Below, piece by piece: positions 46,312 to 55,057 of a stretch of DNA of 64,000 nucleotides. This DNA is from Janibacter terrae NBRC 107853 (GTDB lineage: Bacteria; Actinomycetota; Actinomycetes; Actinomycetales; Dermatophilaceae), in NCBI RefSeq assembly GCF_001591405.1, contig NZ_BCUV01000003.1, positions 62,001 to 126,000 on the forward strand. The letters are read 5' to 3'. Below the pieces are notes generated by a model. The model worked only from the letters and a program-made list of their open reading frames with translations. It ran no database searches and was not told where the DNA came from. Position 1 is the stretch's first letter, and each line of letters starts with the position of its first letter. A program made the position numbers and the translations under genes.

Positions 46312-47222
46312 TCATCGTCGTCGGCAGCCCCAGCGAGCCACCCGTGAGCCTCCTGCTCGACCGGGCCTCCCGGGAGGGGATGGAGGTGCTCCTGCTCGCC
46401 GAGGAGGAGGCGCACGCCTGGCAGCTCGAGGTCGAGGTGCGCGGCGGGGTCGTCGGTGCCTGGTGCGGTCGGCACGGCGCGCGCGTGGACCTCTCGCGCG
46501 CCACCGGCCTCTACCTCCGGCTCAGCGGGCCGGACGTCGCCGGTCTGGTCCCCGACCCCCTTCGCGACCGTCGGCAGGAGGCGGCCCTCGCGGCGATGAC
46601 CGCGTGGGCGGATGTCGCTCCGCTGCGTGTCGCCAACCGCCCGCGTGCGATGTCGAGCAACACCTCGAAGCCGTACCAGGCTGCGCTGATCCGCGCGCTG
46701 GGGTTCGACGTGCCGGAGACGCTGGTCACGAGCGACCCGGAGGAGGCGCGGCGCTTCCTGCGACGACACGGGCGGGTGGTCTACAAGTCGGTGAGCGGCG
46801 TGCGGTCCGTCGTGCACGAGCTGGCGGGGGAGCGCCTGGACGACCTCGAGCGGGTCCGGCACCTGCCGACCCAGTTCCAGCGGCTGCTCACCGGGACCAA
46901 CGTGCGGGTGCACGTCGTCGGTGACACCGTGCATGCCTGTGCCGTCGACTCGGAGACGCTCGACTACCGCTACCCGGAGGGGGGCGGGGGGACCGCGATG
47001 ACGCCCGTGGAGCTGCCCGACGACCTGGCGCGACGCTGCGTGCGGCTCGCCGAGGAGCTCGAGCTGCCCTTCGCGGGGGTCGACCTGCTGCACGACGAGG
47101 ACGGGAGGTGGTGGTGCTTCGAGGTCAACCCGTCGCCCGCGTACAGCTGCTTCGAGGAGCCGACCGGGATGCCCATCGCGCACTCGCTCGCGACATGGTT
47201 GGCTGGACGCGACGCGGCCTGA
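46308..47222 (+). CDS. RimK-like ATP-grasp ligase
   Basis: This 304-residue ATP-grasp protein has SSNTSKPYQAALIRALGF and VYKSVSGVRSVVHEL (ATP-binding Lys and Gly-rich loop), then LPTQFQRLLTGTNVRVHVVG. It ends in the Mg-binding FAGVDLLHDEDGRWWCFEVNPSPAY. Such enzymes join carboxylates to amines or hydroxyls using ATP; related ligases modify ribosomal peptides by linking side chains. The layout of an M6 protease with Lys/Asp-rich tail, a dead paralogue and this active ligase suggests peptide or protein modification. The substrate is not known. The start overlaps the preceding stop (ATGA). Confidence 0.85.
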   Translation: MIIVVGSPSEPPVSLLLDRASREGMEVLLLAEEEAHAWQLEVEVRGGVVGAWCGRHGARVDLSRATGLYLRLSGPDVAGLVPDPLRDRRQEAALAAMTAWADVAPLRVANRPRAMSSNTSKPYQAALIRALGFDVPETLVTSDPEEARRFLRRHGRVVYKSVSGVRSVVHELAGERLDDLERVRHLPTQFQRLLTGTNVRVHVVGDTVHACAVDSETLDYRYPEGGGGTAMTPVELPDDLARRCVRLAEELELPFAGVDLLHDEDGRWWCFEVNPSPAYSCFEEPTGMPIAHSLATWLAGRDAA

Positions 47223-47249
47223 GACCGCGGCCCGGAGCAAGGAGTCGAG

Positions 47250-47546
47250 ATGGTGCAGGCGATGGAGAACCGCTCGCTCGTGTGGTGCGCCCCGGGCTCG
47301 CGTCCCGAGGAGGGGCCCGCGCCGGGGTGGTGCACCGTGCCCGTGAGCGTCGAGCGCACCGAGCCGGTCGGGGAGGTGGCCCACCTCATGACCGACGCCG
47401 CGGGCGACGAGTACACCGCGCTCGTCCCCCCGGAGCTCGTCGAGAGGCTGTCGGGCGAGCCGTCCTGGGTGGTCGAGGTCGAGGTGACCGGCCCCCGCCG
47501 CATCACGGTCCGCTCCGTCGCGGACGAGGGGCCCCCCGCGGATTAG
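47250..47546 (+). CDS. small protein of unknown function in the ATP-grasp cluster
   Basis: This 98-residue soluble protein has no signal or membrane segment. It begins MVQAMENRSLVWCAPGSRPE and contains two Cys, with an acidic beta-rich second half ending DEGPPAD. The ATG at 47250 has a good AAGGAG site and lies 27 bases after the ATP-grasp ligase, so it is probably in the same operon. I do not recognise the family. It is acidic rather than Lys/Asp-repetitive, so it is not an obvious precursor peptide. It could be a regulator or small accessory. Confidence 0.6.
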   Translation: MVQAMENRSLVWCAPGSRPEEGPAPGWCTVPVSVERTEPVGEVAHLMTDAAGDEYTALVPPELVERLSGEPSWVVEVEVTGPRRITVRSVADEGPPAD

Positions 47547-47567
47547 GGGGCGTGGGCGACGCACTGG

Positions 47568-47573
47568 TAATCT
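47568..47573 (+). promoter_or_regulatory. -10 element for rpsO
   Basis: TAATCT, an actinobacterial -10, lies about 98 bases upstream of rpsO. The long leader may hold S15 autoregulatory structure, but I cannot resolve it by eye. Confidence 0.55.
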
Positions 47574-47670
47574 GCACGGGTTGCCGTTAGATCGGCCGCG
47601 GATCCAAGAGCCCCGGTGAACCAGCCCGGGCGCGCCGCGCAACAACCCAGGAATGGAGCAGTGTCACCGC

Positions 47671-47940
47671 ATGCCGCTGACCGCTGAAGTCAAGAAGCAG
47701 ATCATGACCGAGTACGCCACCGTCGAAGGTGACACCGGTTCCCCCGAGGTCCAGGTCGCGATGCTCACGCAGCGCATCAAGGACCTCACCGAGCACTCGC
47801 GCGAGCACAAGCACGACCACCACAGCCGTCGTGGTCTGCTGCTCCTCGTGGGCAAGCGTCGCCGCCTCCTGCGTTACCTGGAGAGCACCGACATCGAGCG
47901 CTACCGTGCGCTGATCAAGCGCCTCGGCCTGCGCCGATAA
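47671..47940 (+). CDS. rpsO: 30S ribosomal protein S15
   Basis: This 89-residue primary 16S rRNA-binding protein begins [15 protein letters not shown] and contains [25 protein letters not shown], the diagnostic S15 block. The ATG at 47671 gives the standard length. It is followed by pnp after 176 bases, the usual rpsO-pnp arrangement. S15 binds 16S rRNA and, in other bacteria, its own leader. Confidence 0.97.
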   Translation: MPLTAEVKKQIMTEYATVEGDTGSPEVQVAMLTQRIKDLTEHSREHKHDHHSRRGLLLLVGKRRRLLRYLESTDIERYRALIKRLGLRR

Positions 47941-48116
47941 GTATGTCGTGGAGAGCGGTTCCCGAGACTGGGGGCCGCTTCTTCGCGTATCCGGGGACAG
48001 TGTGAACCCCGGAGGAACCACAACTGAAGATGCGACAACTGAAGACCGTCACCACCGAAGACATGACCGGGGCACAACGACGATGCACCCGGTAGCAGAG
48101 AGAAAAGGAGGACCCG

Positions 48117-50498
48117 ATGGAGGGTCCTGAGATCCAGTTCGCCGAGGCCACGATCGACAACGGCCAGTTCGGCACCCGCACGGTCCGGTTCGAGACCGGG
48201 CGCCTCGCCAAGCAGGCCGGCGGTGCCGTCGTCGCCTACCTCGACGGCGAGACCATGCTCCTGTCGACCACGACGGCCGGCAAGACCCCGAAGGACCACT
48301 TCGACTTCTTCCCCCTGACGGTGGACGTCGAGGAGCGCATGTACGCCGCGGGTCGCATCCCGGGCAGCTTCTTCCGCCGTGAGGGTCGTCCCGGCACGGA
48401 CGCCATCCTCACCTGCCGTCTGATCGACCGCCCGCTGCGCCCCACCTTCAAGAAGGGTCTGCGCAACGAGGTCCAGGTCGTCATCTCCGTCCTGTCCGTC
48501 CACCCGGACCACCAGTACGACGTGCTCGCGATCAACGCGGCATCCGCGTCCACCCAGATCTCCGGTCTGCCCTTCTCGGGCCCGATCGGTGCGGTGCGCG
48601 TCTCGCTCATCGACGGCCAGTGGGTCGCCTTCCCGAACTTCAGCGACATCGAGCGCTCGACCTTCGACATGGTCGTCGCCGGCCGCATCGCGGGTGACGA
48701 CGTCGCGATCATGATGGTCGAGGCCGAGTCCACCGAGTCCACGTGGAACCTCGTGAAGAACGAGGGCAAGACCGCCCCGACCGAGGAGGTCGTGGCCGAG
48801 GGCCTCGAGGCCTCCAAGCAGTTCATCAAGGTCCTGTGCGACGCCCAGGCCGACCTCGCTGCCAAGGCCGCGAAGCCGGTCGAGGACTTCCCGATCTTCC
48901 TCGACTACCAGGACGACGCCTACGCCGCCGTCGAGGCTGCGACCTCCGCGGACCTCGCGACCGCGCTGACGATCGCCGGCAAGGTCGAGCGCGAGGACCG
49001 GCTCGACGAGATCAAGGACGCCATGAAGGCCTCCCTCGCGGGCACCGAGGAGGCTCCCGGCGAGTTCTTCGGTCGGGACAAGGAGCTGTCCGCCGCCTAC
49101 CGCTCCGTGCAGAAGGCGCAGGTCCGCCAGCGCATCCTGCGCGACAAGGTCCGCATCGACGGCCGTGGCCTCGCCGACATCCGCGCCCTCGGCGCGGAGG
49201 TCGAGGTGCTGCCGCGCGTCCACGGCTCGGCGCTCTTCGAGCGCGGCGAGACCCAGATCATGGGTGTCACCACGCTCAACATGCTCAAGATGGAGCAGCA
49301 GATCGACTCACTGAGCCCGGTCACCAAGAAGCGCTACATGCACAACTACAACTTCCCGCCCTACTCGACCGGTGAGACCGGCCGGGTCGGCAGCCCGAAG
49401 CGCCGCGAGATCGGCCACGGAGCGCTCGCCGAGCGTGCGCTCATGCCGGTGCTGCCGCCCCGCGAGGAGTTCCCCTACGCGATCCGTCAGGTCTCCGAGG
49501 CGCTGAGCTCCAACGGCTCGACCTCGATGGGCTCCGTCTGCGCCTCCACCCTGTCGCTGCTCAACGCCGGTGTGCCGCTGCGCGCGCCGGTCGCCGGCAT
49601 CGCCATGGGCCTGGTCTCCGACGAGGTCGACGGCCAGACGCAGTACGCGGCGCTGACCGACATCCTCGGCGCCGAGGACGCCTTCGGCGACATGGACTTC
49701 AAGGTCGCCGGTACCCGTGAGTTCGTCACGGCCATCCAGCTCGACACCAAGCTCGACGGCATCCCCGCCTCCGTGCTCGGTGGCGCGCTCACCCAGGCCC
49801 GCGACGCGCGTCTGCACATCCTCGACGTCATGAACGAGGCCATCGACACCCCGGACGAGATGGCGCCGACCGCGCCGCGCATCATCACCGTCCAGGTCCC
49901 CGTCGACAAGATCGGTGAGGTCATCGGCCCGAAGGGCAAGATGATCAACCAGATCCAGGACGACACCGGCGCCGACATCAGCATCGAGGACGACGGCACC
50001 GTCTTCATCGGTGCGGTCGACGGCCCGTCCGCGGACGCCGCGCGCAACGCGATCAACGCGATCGCCAACCCGCAGATGCCCGAGGTCGGTGAGCGCTTCC
50101 TCGGCACCGTCGTCAAGACGACGACCTTCGGTGCCTTCGTCTCGCTCCTGCCGGGCAAGGACGGCCTGCTGCACATCTCCGAGGTGCGCAAGCTCGTCGG
50201 CGGCAAGCGGATCGACGCGGTCGAGGACATCCTCGGCATCGGCCAGAAGGTCCAGGTCGAGCTCAAGGAGATCGACCCGCGCGGCAAGCTCAGCCTCGCC
50301 GCCGTCCTCACCCCCGAGCAGGAGGCCGAGATGGCCTCCGGCGGTGACGACGAGGGTGGTCGTGGCGGTCGCCGTGAGGGTGGTCGCGACGGCGGTCGCC
50401 GTCGTCGCCGCCGCGGTGACGACGAGGCCAGCGAGTCGGGCCCCGCGTCCGTGTCCGGGTCAGGCTCCGACGAGTCCGGTGCCGCTCAGGACGACTGA
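48117..50498 (+). CDS. pnp: polyribonucleotide nucleotidyltransferase
   Basis: This 793-residue PNPase has two RNase PH domains, a KH domain ([20 protein letters not shown]) and an S1 domain ([34 protein letters not shown]). It ends in an Arg/Gly-rich tail. It degrades RNA phosphorolytically and can also add tails. The ATG at 48117 has a strong AAAGGAGG site. A hairpin ends the gene. The intergenic leader (47941-48116) is Ac-rich and may be processed. Confidence 0.97.
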   Translation: MEGPEIQFAEATIDNGQFGTRTVRFETGRLAKQAGGAVVAYLDGETMLLSTTTAGKTPKDHFDFFPLTVDVEERMYAAGRIPGSFFRREGRPGTDAILTCRLIDRPLRPTFKKGLRNEVQVVISVLSVHPDHQYDVLAINAASASTQISGLPFSGPIGAVRVSLIDGQWVAFPNFSDIERSTFDMVVAGRIAGDDVAIMMVEAESTESTWNLVKNEGKTAPTEEVVAEGLEASKQFIKVLCDAQADLAAKAAKPVEDFPIFLDYQDDAYAAVEAATSADLATALTIAGKVEREDRLDEIKDAMKASLAGTEEAPGEFFGRDKELSAAYRSVQKAQVRQRILRDKVRIDGRGLADIRALGAEVEVLPRVHGSALFERGETQIMGVTTLNMLKMEQQIDSLSPVTKKRYMHNYNFPPYSTGETGRVGSPKRREIGHGALAERALMPVLPPREEFPYAIRQVSEALSSNGSTSMGSVCASTLSLLNAGVPLRAPVAGIAMGLVSDEVDGQTQYAALTDILGAEDAFGDMDFKVAGTREFVTAIQLDTKLDGIPASVLGGALTQARDARLHILDVMNEAIDTPDEMAPTAPRIITVQVPVDKIGEVIGPKGKMINQIQDDTGADISIEDDGTVFIGAVDGPSADAARNAINAIANPQMPEVGERFLGTVVKTTTFGAFVSLLPGKDGLLHISEVRKLVGGKRIDAVEDILGIGQKVQVELKEIDPRGKLSLAAVLTPEQEAEMASGGDDEGGRGGRREGGRDGGRRRRRRGDDEASESGPASVSGSGSDESGAAQDD

Positions 50499-50511
50499 CC
50501 CCAGGGTCCCT

Positions 50512-50551
50512 GAAGGGGGCCGGCTCTCCCACGGGAGGGTCGGCCCCCTTC
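50512..50551. terminator. hairpin terminator after pnp
   Basis: The arms GAAGGGGGCCG and CGGCCCCCTTC form an 11-bp perfect base that extends through CTCTCCC/GGGAGGG with wobble pairs. It starts 13 bases after the pnp stop. One arm ends in the CCCCTTCG octamer; the other has TGAAGGGG. Confidence 0.85.
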
Positions 50552-50570
50552 GTCGTGCGTGGGGACAAGA

Positions 50571-50608
50571 GGAAGCCCCGCGACCAGCGACGTGGTGGCG
50601 GGGCTTCC
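50571..50608. terminator. hairpin terminator for the 55-codon minus-strand gene
   Basis: GGAAGCCCCGC pairs with GCGGGGCTTCC (11 bp), with a further ACCA/TGGT helix inside, 24 bases past the stop of the small minus-strand gene. It lacks the octamer, unlike its neighbour. Confidence 0.7.
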
Positions 50609-50631
50609 TGGCTGGGGGAGCGGTGGCTCGT

Positions 50632-50799
50632 TCAGGCAGCGTGACGTGCGGTGCGACGGGTCTCGTCGAGCCAGCGCATCTCCATGCGGGTCTCGCCGTC
50701 CTCTCCGCGCACGGCGACCCAGGTGCAGGTCAGCCTCGGGGTGGGGCGAGTGGTCTCGGCCTTCTTCGGATCGGCCTGCTCGAGATGGGTAACGGTCAT
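50632..50799 (-). CDS. 55-residue conserved-style hypothetical protein
   Basis: This small minus-strand gene is confirmed by a strong AGGAGGTG ribosome site at 7 bases, a closing hairpin terminator and normal codon use. The protein begins MTVTHLEQADPKKAET and has a Trp/Arg-rich second half (CTWVAVRGEDGETRMEMRWLDE), one Cys and no membrane segment. I do not recognise the family. It lies next to two divergent PHO-box-like arrays (50814-50866), suggesting response to phosphate. It is convergent with pnp and divergent from dapB. Confidence 0.7.
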   Translation of the reverse strand: MTVTHLEQADPKKAETTRPTPRLTCTWVAVRGEDGETRMEMRWLDETRRTARHAA

Positions 50800-50813
50800 G
50801 ACGGACACCTCCT

Positions 50814-50866
50814 GTTCACTTTGTGTTCATGTCGGACCATAGCACCGACATGAACAGAAGGTGAAC
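50814..50866. promoter_or_regulatory. divergent pair of PHO-box-like direct repeats
   Basis: On the plus strand there are two 11-base units, GTTCACTTTGT and GTTCATGTCGG. After a 9-base spacer ACCATAGCA, the minus strand has GTTCACCTTCT and GTTCATGTCGG. Eleven-base GTTCAC-type direct repeats are the PhoP box of Streptomyces. TATGGT in the spacer could be the minus-strand -10. The two arrays form a near-perfect inverted repeat. Confidence 0.6.
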
Positions 50867-50904
50867 AACCCGCCGGTGGCGTCGCGTGCGGATCCCCTTC
50901 GTAG

Positions 50905-51654
<750 letters not shown>

Positions 51655-51672
51655 GACCCGGGGTCGGGTCCG

Positions 51673-51993
51673 TCAGCCCCAGCCGAGTGCGCGCAGGCCT
51701 GCGGCCAGGGCGGCCGCGCCGAAGATGACGACGACGAAGTTCGCCCGCAGCCACATCAGCACGACGGCCAGCGCGACGGCGGCCAGCCGGGCGTCGAGGA
51801 CGATCCCGTCGCCACCGCCGACGCTCTGGGTGACGAGCAGCCCGGCGAGCAGCGCGACCGGCAGCAGGCCGATGATCCGCGAGCGCCTCGGTCCGTCGAC
51901 GAGGGACTCCGGCACCAGGTAGCCGGCGTACTTCGCCGCGAAGCCGAGCGCGCACGCGGCGAGGACGGTGACCCACAGGGCGGTCGTGCTCAC
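51673..51993 (-). CDS. azlD: AzlD family branched-chain amino acid exporter subunit
   Basis: This 106-residue membrane protein has about four helices (WVTVLAACALGFAAKYAGYLV and VALAVVLMWLRANFVVVIFGAAALAAGLR) and the AzlD family layout. It works with AzlC to export branched-chain amino acids or related compounds. The GTG at 51993 overlaps the azlC stop (GTGA). It is convergent with dapB, with 18 bases between stops. Confidence 0.9.
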   Translation of the reverse strand: MSTTALWVTVLAACALGFAAKYAGYLVPESLVDGPRRSRIIGLLPVALLAGLLVTQSVGGGDGIVLDARLAAVALAVVLMWLRANFVVVIFGAAALAAGLRALGWG

Positions 51994-52706
51994 AGCAGGT
52001 CCCCCTCGGGCTGCTCGATGTCGCGCGCCGTGCTCGGCGTGCGGTCGAGGAGGCCCACGACGACGGCGGCGATCGCGGCGAGCAGGACCGGTACGCCGGC
52101 AGGCGTGGGCACGAGCATGACGAGGGCGATCGCGGCGGCGAGCGCCGCGGTCACCCGACCGGTGCGGTCCTGCAGCCGGGGCCAGATGAGGGCGACGAAG
52201 GCCGCTGCCGCCGCCGCGTCGAGACCCCACACCCGGGGGTCGCCGAGGGCGTTGCCGAGGAGCGCGCCGAGCAGCGTCGAGAGGTTCCAGAAGACGAAGA
52301 CCCCGGTGCCGCCGGCCCAGAACCCGGCCCGGCGCCCCTCGGGTGTGCTCTGTGCCAGCGAGATCGCCGTCGACTCGTCGATCGTCAGCTGCGCGGCGGT
52401 GACCCGGCGCCACCCGGTCAGTCGCAGGATCCGGGCGAGCTGCAGGCCGTAGAGGCCGTTGCGGATCCCGAGCAGGGTCGAGGTCGCGACGGCCGTCACG
52501 GGGTTGCCGCCGGAGCCGATGATCCCGACGAGGGCGAACTGCGAGCCCCCGGTGAAGAGCAGCAGCGACAACGCCATCGTCTGCCACAGGTCGAGCCCGG
52601 CAGCGATCGACAGGGCGCCGAAGCTGATGCCGTACGTCCCGCTCGCGATGCCGATCGAGAGCCCCTGCTTGCGGGCCTTGGCGACCTCACGCACGGCTTC
52701 GCTCAC
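51990..52706 (-). CDS. azlC: AzlC family branched-chain amino acid exporter subunit
   Basis: This 238-residue membrane protein has the AzlC blocks SIGIASGTYGISFGALSIAAGL and LLLFTGGSQFALVGII, and the amphipathic segment RNGLYGLQLARIL. It forms the exporter with AzlD. The GTG at 52706 overlaps the upstream GNAT stop (GTGA), so translation is coupled with the acetyltransferase. Confidence 0.92.
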   Translation of the reverse strand: MSEAVREVAKARKQGLSIGIASGTYGISFGALSIAAGLDLWQTMALSLLLFTGGSQFALVGIIGSGGNPVTAVATSTLLGIRNGLYGLQLARILRLTGWRRVTAAQLTIDESTAISLAQSTPEGRRAGFWAGGTGVFVFWNLSTLLGALLGNALGDPRVWGLDAAAAAAFVALIWPRLQDRTGRVTAALAAAIALVMLVPTPAGVPVLLAAIAAVVVGLLDRTPSTARDIEQPEGDLL

Positions 52707-53257
52707 GAGGGCGAAGGGGGGGCCGCCACCGCCGCGGTGAGGCGCACCTCGCGTGCGGTGGCACCGTCGGGGGAGACGACCCGGTCGCGGTAGGCGCCGT
52801 CCGGCTCGAGCCCGGAGCCGGTGAGGAAGGCGCGCAGCCCCTCGTGCTCGACGAGGCACCAGGCGGCGACGTGCTCGGCGCCCGCCTCGCGCAGGATGTC
52901 GACAGCGGCGTTGACGAGTCGCGACCCGTGGCCCTGCCGGCGGTGCATGGGGTGCACGCCGAGGGCCGTGACCTCACCGGTCGCCTGCCCGGCGTCGGGG
53001 TCCTGGCTCGGACCGATCGCGACGAAGCCGACGACCTGCTCGCCGGCGCAGGCGACGAGGAGGCGGTGCACCCCCTGGGGCGGCGTGCGCAGGGAGTCGC
53101 GCCAGGCGGTGGCGAAGGACTGGGGGTCGAAGGCGGCGTGCACCTGCGGCGGCACGATGCCGTCGTAGGCCTCCTGCCACACGAGCGCCTGGGTCTGCCC
53201 GACGGCAGGTGCGTCGTTGACCGTGGCGCTGCGGACGCTGGCGTCGGCGGTGGTCAT
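52703..53257 (-). CDS. GNAT-family N-acetyltransferase
   Basis: This 184-residue acetyltransferase has the acetyl-CoA motif VTALGVHPMHRRQGHGSRLVNAAVDILREAG, with the R/Q-x-x-G-x-G/A pattern as RRQGHGS. It acetylates an unknown amine substrate. The ATG at 53257 overlaps the crotonase stop by one base, and its stop overlaps azlC. Membership in an operon with an amino acid exporter suggests, weakly, an amino-acid-related substrate. Confidence 0.88.
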   Translation of the reverse strand: MTTADASVRSATVNDAPAVGQTQALVWQEAYDGIVPPQVHAAFDPQSFATAWRDSLRTPPQGVHRLLVACAGEQVVGFVAIGPSQDPDAGQATGEVTALGVHPMHRRQGHGSRLVNAAVDILREAGAEHVAAWCLVEHEGLRAFLTGSGLEPDGAYRDRVVSPDGATAREVRLTAAVAAPPSPS

Positions 53258-53979
53258 CAGCGGCCGACGAACGTGGGGGTGCGGCGCTCGCCGAAGGCAC
53301 GCTGGCCCTCGACGAGGTCCTCGCTCGCCCAGGCGCGGGCGAAGGCGGCGGAGTAGTCGCCGTCGGGGCCGGGGGCGGTGCCCATCCCGAGCTTGGACCC
53401 GGCCTGCGACAGGGGTGCGAGCGGCACGGCGGAGCGGGCGAGGTCGACCGCGGTGTCGAGGCCGCCGCGGACCTGGGCGAAGCCGAGCCGCCACGCGTCG
53501 TCCTCGGTGAGGACGGCGGCGGTGAGCACCATGTGGCGGGCGGCGCCCTCGCCCCAGCAGCGCGCGACCCGGTCGAGCGTCCACTTGTCCACCATGAGGC
53601 CGAGCTTGGCGACCGGCACGGCGAAGCGGGCCGGGGTGTCGACGACGCGCAGGTCGCAGGCGACGGCCAGCTGCATGCCCAGGCCCATGCACGAGCCGGA
53701 GATCGCGGCGACGGTCGTGATCGGGACGCCGGCGAGGTGCTGGAGGACCTCGGCGAGCCGCTCGGTGAAGGACACGTCCTCGAGCTCGGTGAGATCGGCG
53801 CCCGCGCAGAAGTGCCCCTCGGCACCGGCGAGCACGAGCGCGCGACAACCGGACCCGACGGCTGCGACGACTGCTGCGTGCAGCTCCTCGAGCGTCGTCA
53901 GGTCGAGGGCGTTGCGGCGATGGGTGCGGTCGATCGTCAGGACCGTGACGGCATCGGTGGTCTCGCTGGTGATGGGCAC
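53257..53979 (-). CDS. crotonase-fold (enoyl-CoA hydratase-like) protein
   Basis: This 240-residue crotonase has the oxyanion segment HFCAGADLTEL and SGSCMGLGMQLAVACDLRV. The second conserved catalytic region reads VAKLGLMVDKWTLDRVARCWG, without the two Glu typical of hydratases. It may therefore be an isomerase, hydrolase or unrelated crotonase activity rather than enoyl-CoA hydratase. The GTG at 53979 is the first of a four-gene overlapping run ending in azlD. It is divergent from an SMP-30-like gene across 77 bases that hold a hairpin. Confidence 0.85.
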   Translation of the reverse strand: MPITSETTDAVTVLTIDRTHRRNALDLTTLEELHAAVVAAVGSGCRALVLAGAEGHFCAGADLTELEDVSFTERLAEVLQHLAGVPITTVAAISGSCMGLGMQLAVACDLRVVDTPARFAVPVAKLGLMVDKWTLDRVARCWGEGAARHMVLTAAVLTEDDAWRLGFAQVRGGLDTAVDLARSAVPLAPLSQAGSKLGMGTAPGPDGDYSAAFARAWASEDLVEGQRAFGERRTPTFVGR

Positions 53980-54000
53980 GTCGCCAGCATACGAAGCGGC

Positions 54001-54028
54001 GAAGGGAGGGCACGCTGGCCCTCCCTTC
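54001..54028. other. perfect inverted repeat between divergent genes
   Basis: The stem is GAAGGGAGGGC/GCCCTCCCTTC (11 bp) with a 6-base loop. It lies between divergently transcribed genes and covers the expected -35 area of the downstream SMP-30 gene, so it is not a gene-end terminator. It could be a regulator operator, or a terminator left after gene loss. Confidence 0.6.
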
Positions 54029-54056
54029 CTCCGCCCGTCGTCCCTAGGGTGGGGTC

Positions 54057-55046
54057 ATGGACCACCACGAGCCCACGACCGTCGAGATCACCACGGTGCC
54101 GGTGCCCGGCGCCGGAGCCGAGGACGTCCTCCTCGGGCCGGACGGGCGGGTGTGGACGGGCACCGCCGACGGGGCGGTGATCGTCATCACCCCGGACGGC
54201 CGTCGCAGCGAGCGGGTCGTCGAGACCGGCGGCCGACCGCTCGGACTGGAGTGGCTGCCGGACGGCCGCCTCCTCGTGTGCGACGCACGCCGCGGCCTGC
54301 TCGCCGTCGACGTCGACGGCGACCTGGGGATCGACGAGCTCGTGACGCACGTCGACGGGACGCGTCTGGCCTTCACCAACAACGCGGCGGTCGCCGCGGA
54401 CGGCACGGTCTGGTTCAGCGACTCCTCGCGTCGGTGGGGCATCGACGAGTGGAAGTCCGACCTCGTCGACCACACCCGCAGCGGTCGCCTGCTGCGCCGC
54501 GACGTCGACGGCAGCGTCGAGACCGTCCTCGACGGGCTGGCCTTCGCCAACGGCGTCGCGCTGCTCGCGGACGAGAGCGCCGTCCTCGTCGCCGAGTGCG
54601 CGCTCGGGCGGATCCGTCGGGTCGGGCTGGACGCTGGCCGGCCGGCGGCGGGTCACGTCGTGGGGGACGAAGGGAGTGCCGCCGCGCCTCCCGCGGAGCA
54701 GGTCTTCGTCGACGGGCTGCCGGGGTATCCCGACAACATCTCCCGTGGCTCCGACGGCCTCGTCTGGTCGGCGATCGCCTCCCCGCCGGACCCGGTCCTC
54801 GGCCTGCTCCAGCGCGGCCCGCAGCGGGTGCGCGACCTGGCGCTGCGGCTGCCGGACGCGCTCAAGCCGAGCCCGCGCCGCACCGTCCGGGTCACGGCCC
54901 ACGACGACTCCGGCGTGCTCGTGCACGACCTGTCGGCGGACGCCACCGACTGGCACATGGCCACCGGCGTGCGGGAGCAGGACGGCCGCGTCTGGCTGGG
55001 CAGTCTCGTCGAGCCGGCGCTCGCGTGGATCGACGTGCCGGGCTGA
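54057..55046 (+). CDS. SMP-30/strictosidine-synthase-like beta-propeller protein
   Basis: This 329-residue beta-propeller has NHL/SMP-30-type repeats with LGPDGRVWTGTADG, LEWLPDGRLLVCDAR, VAADGTVWFSDSS and REQDGRVWLGSL. These give six calcium-dependent lactonase-like or strictosidine-synthase-like blades. No signal peptide is visible. The ATG at 54057 lies 6 bases after TAGGGT, so it is leaderless. Substrate is unknown; lactonase activity is possible. An in-frame GAA coincides with an embedded CGAAGGGA motif near 54667. Confidence 0.85.
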   Translation: MDHHEPTTVEITTVPVPGAGAEDVLLGPDGRVWTGTADGAVIVITPDGRRSERVVETGGRPLGLEWLPDGRLLVCDARRGLLAVDVDGDLGIDELVTHVDGTRLAFTNNAAVAADGTVWFSDSSRRWGIDEWKSDLVDHTRSGRLLRRDVDGSVETVLDGLAFANGVALLADESAVLVAECALGRIRRVGLDAGRPAAGHVVGDEGSAAAPPAEQVFVDGLPGYPDNISRGSDGLVWSAIASPPDPVLGLLQRGPQRVRDLALRLPDALKPSPRRTVRVTAHDDSGVLVHDLSADATDWHMATGVREQDGRVWLGSLVEPALAWIDVPG

Positions 55047-55057
55047 CGCGCCGGTCG

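Noticed and set aside
47250-47546. Small protein as graspetide precursor peptide
   Set aside because: It lacks the repeated Thr/Ser/Lys plus Asp/Glu core expected of such precursors. The Lys/Asp-rich tail of the M6 protein fits better.
43491-47645. Open frame of about 1380 codons antisense to the M6/ATP-grasp cluster
   Set aside because: It spans four plus-strand genes that have motifs, ribosome sites and stop/start overlaps. The antisense protein is compositionally biased and has no recognisable domain.
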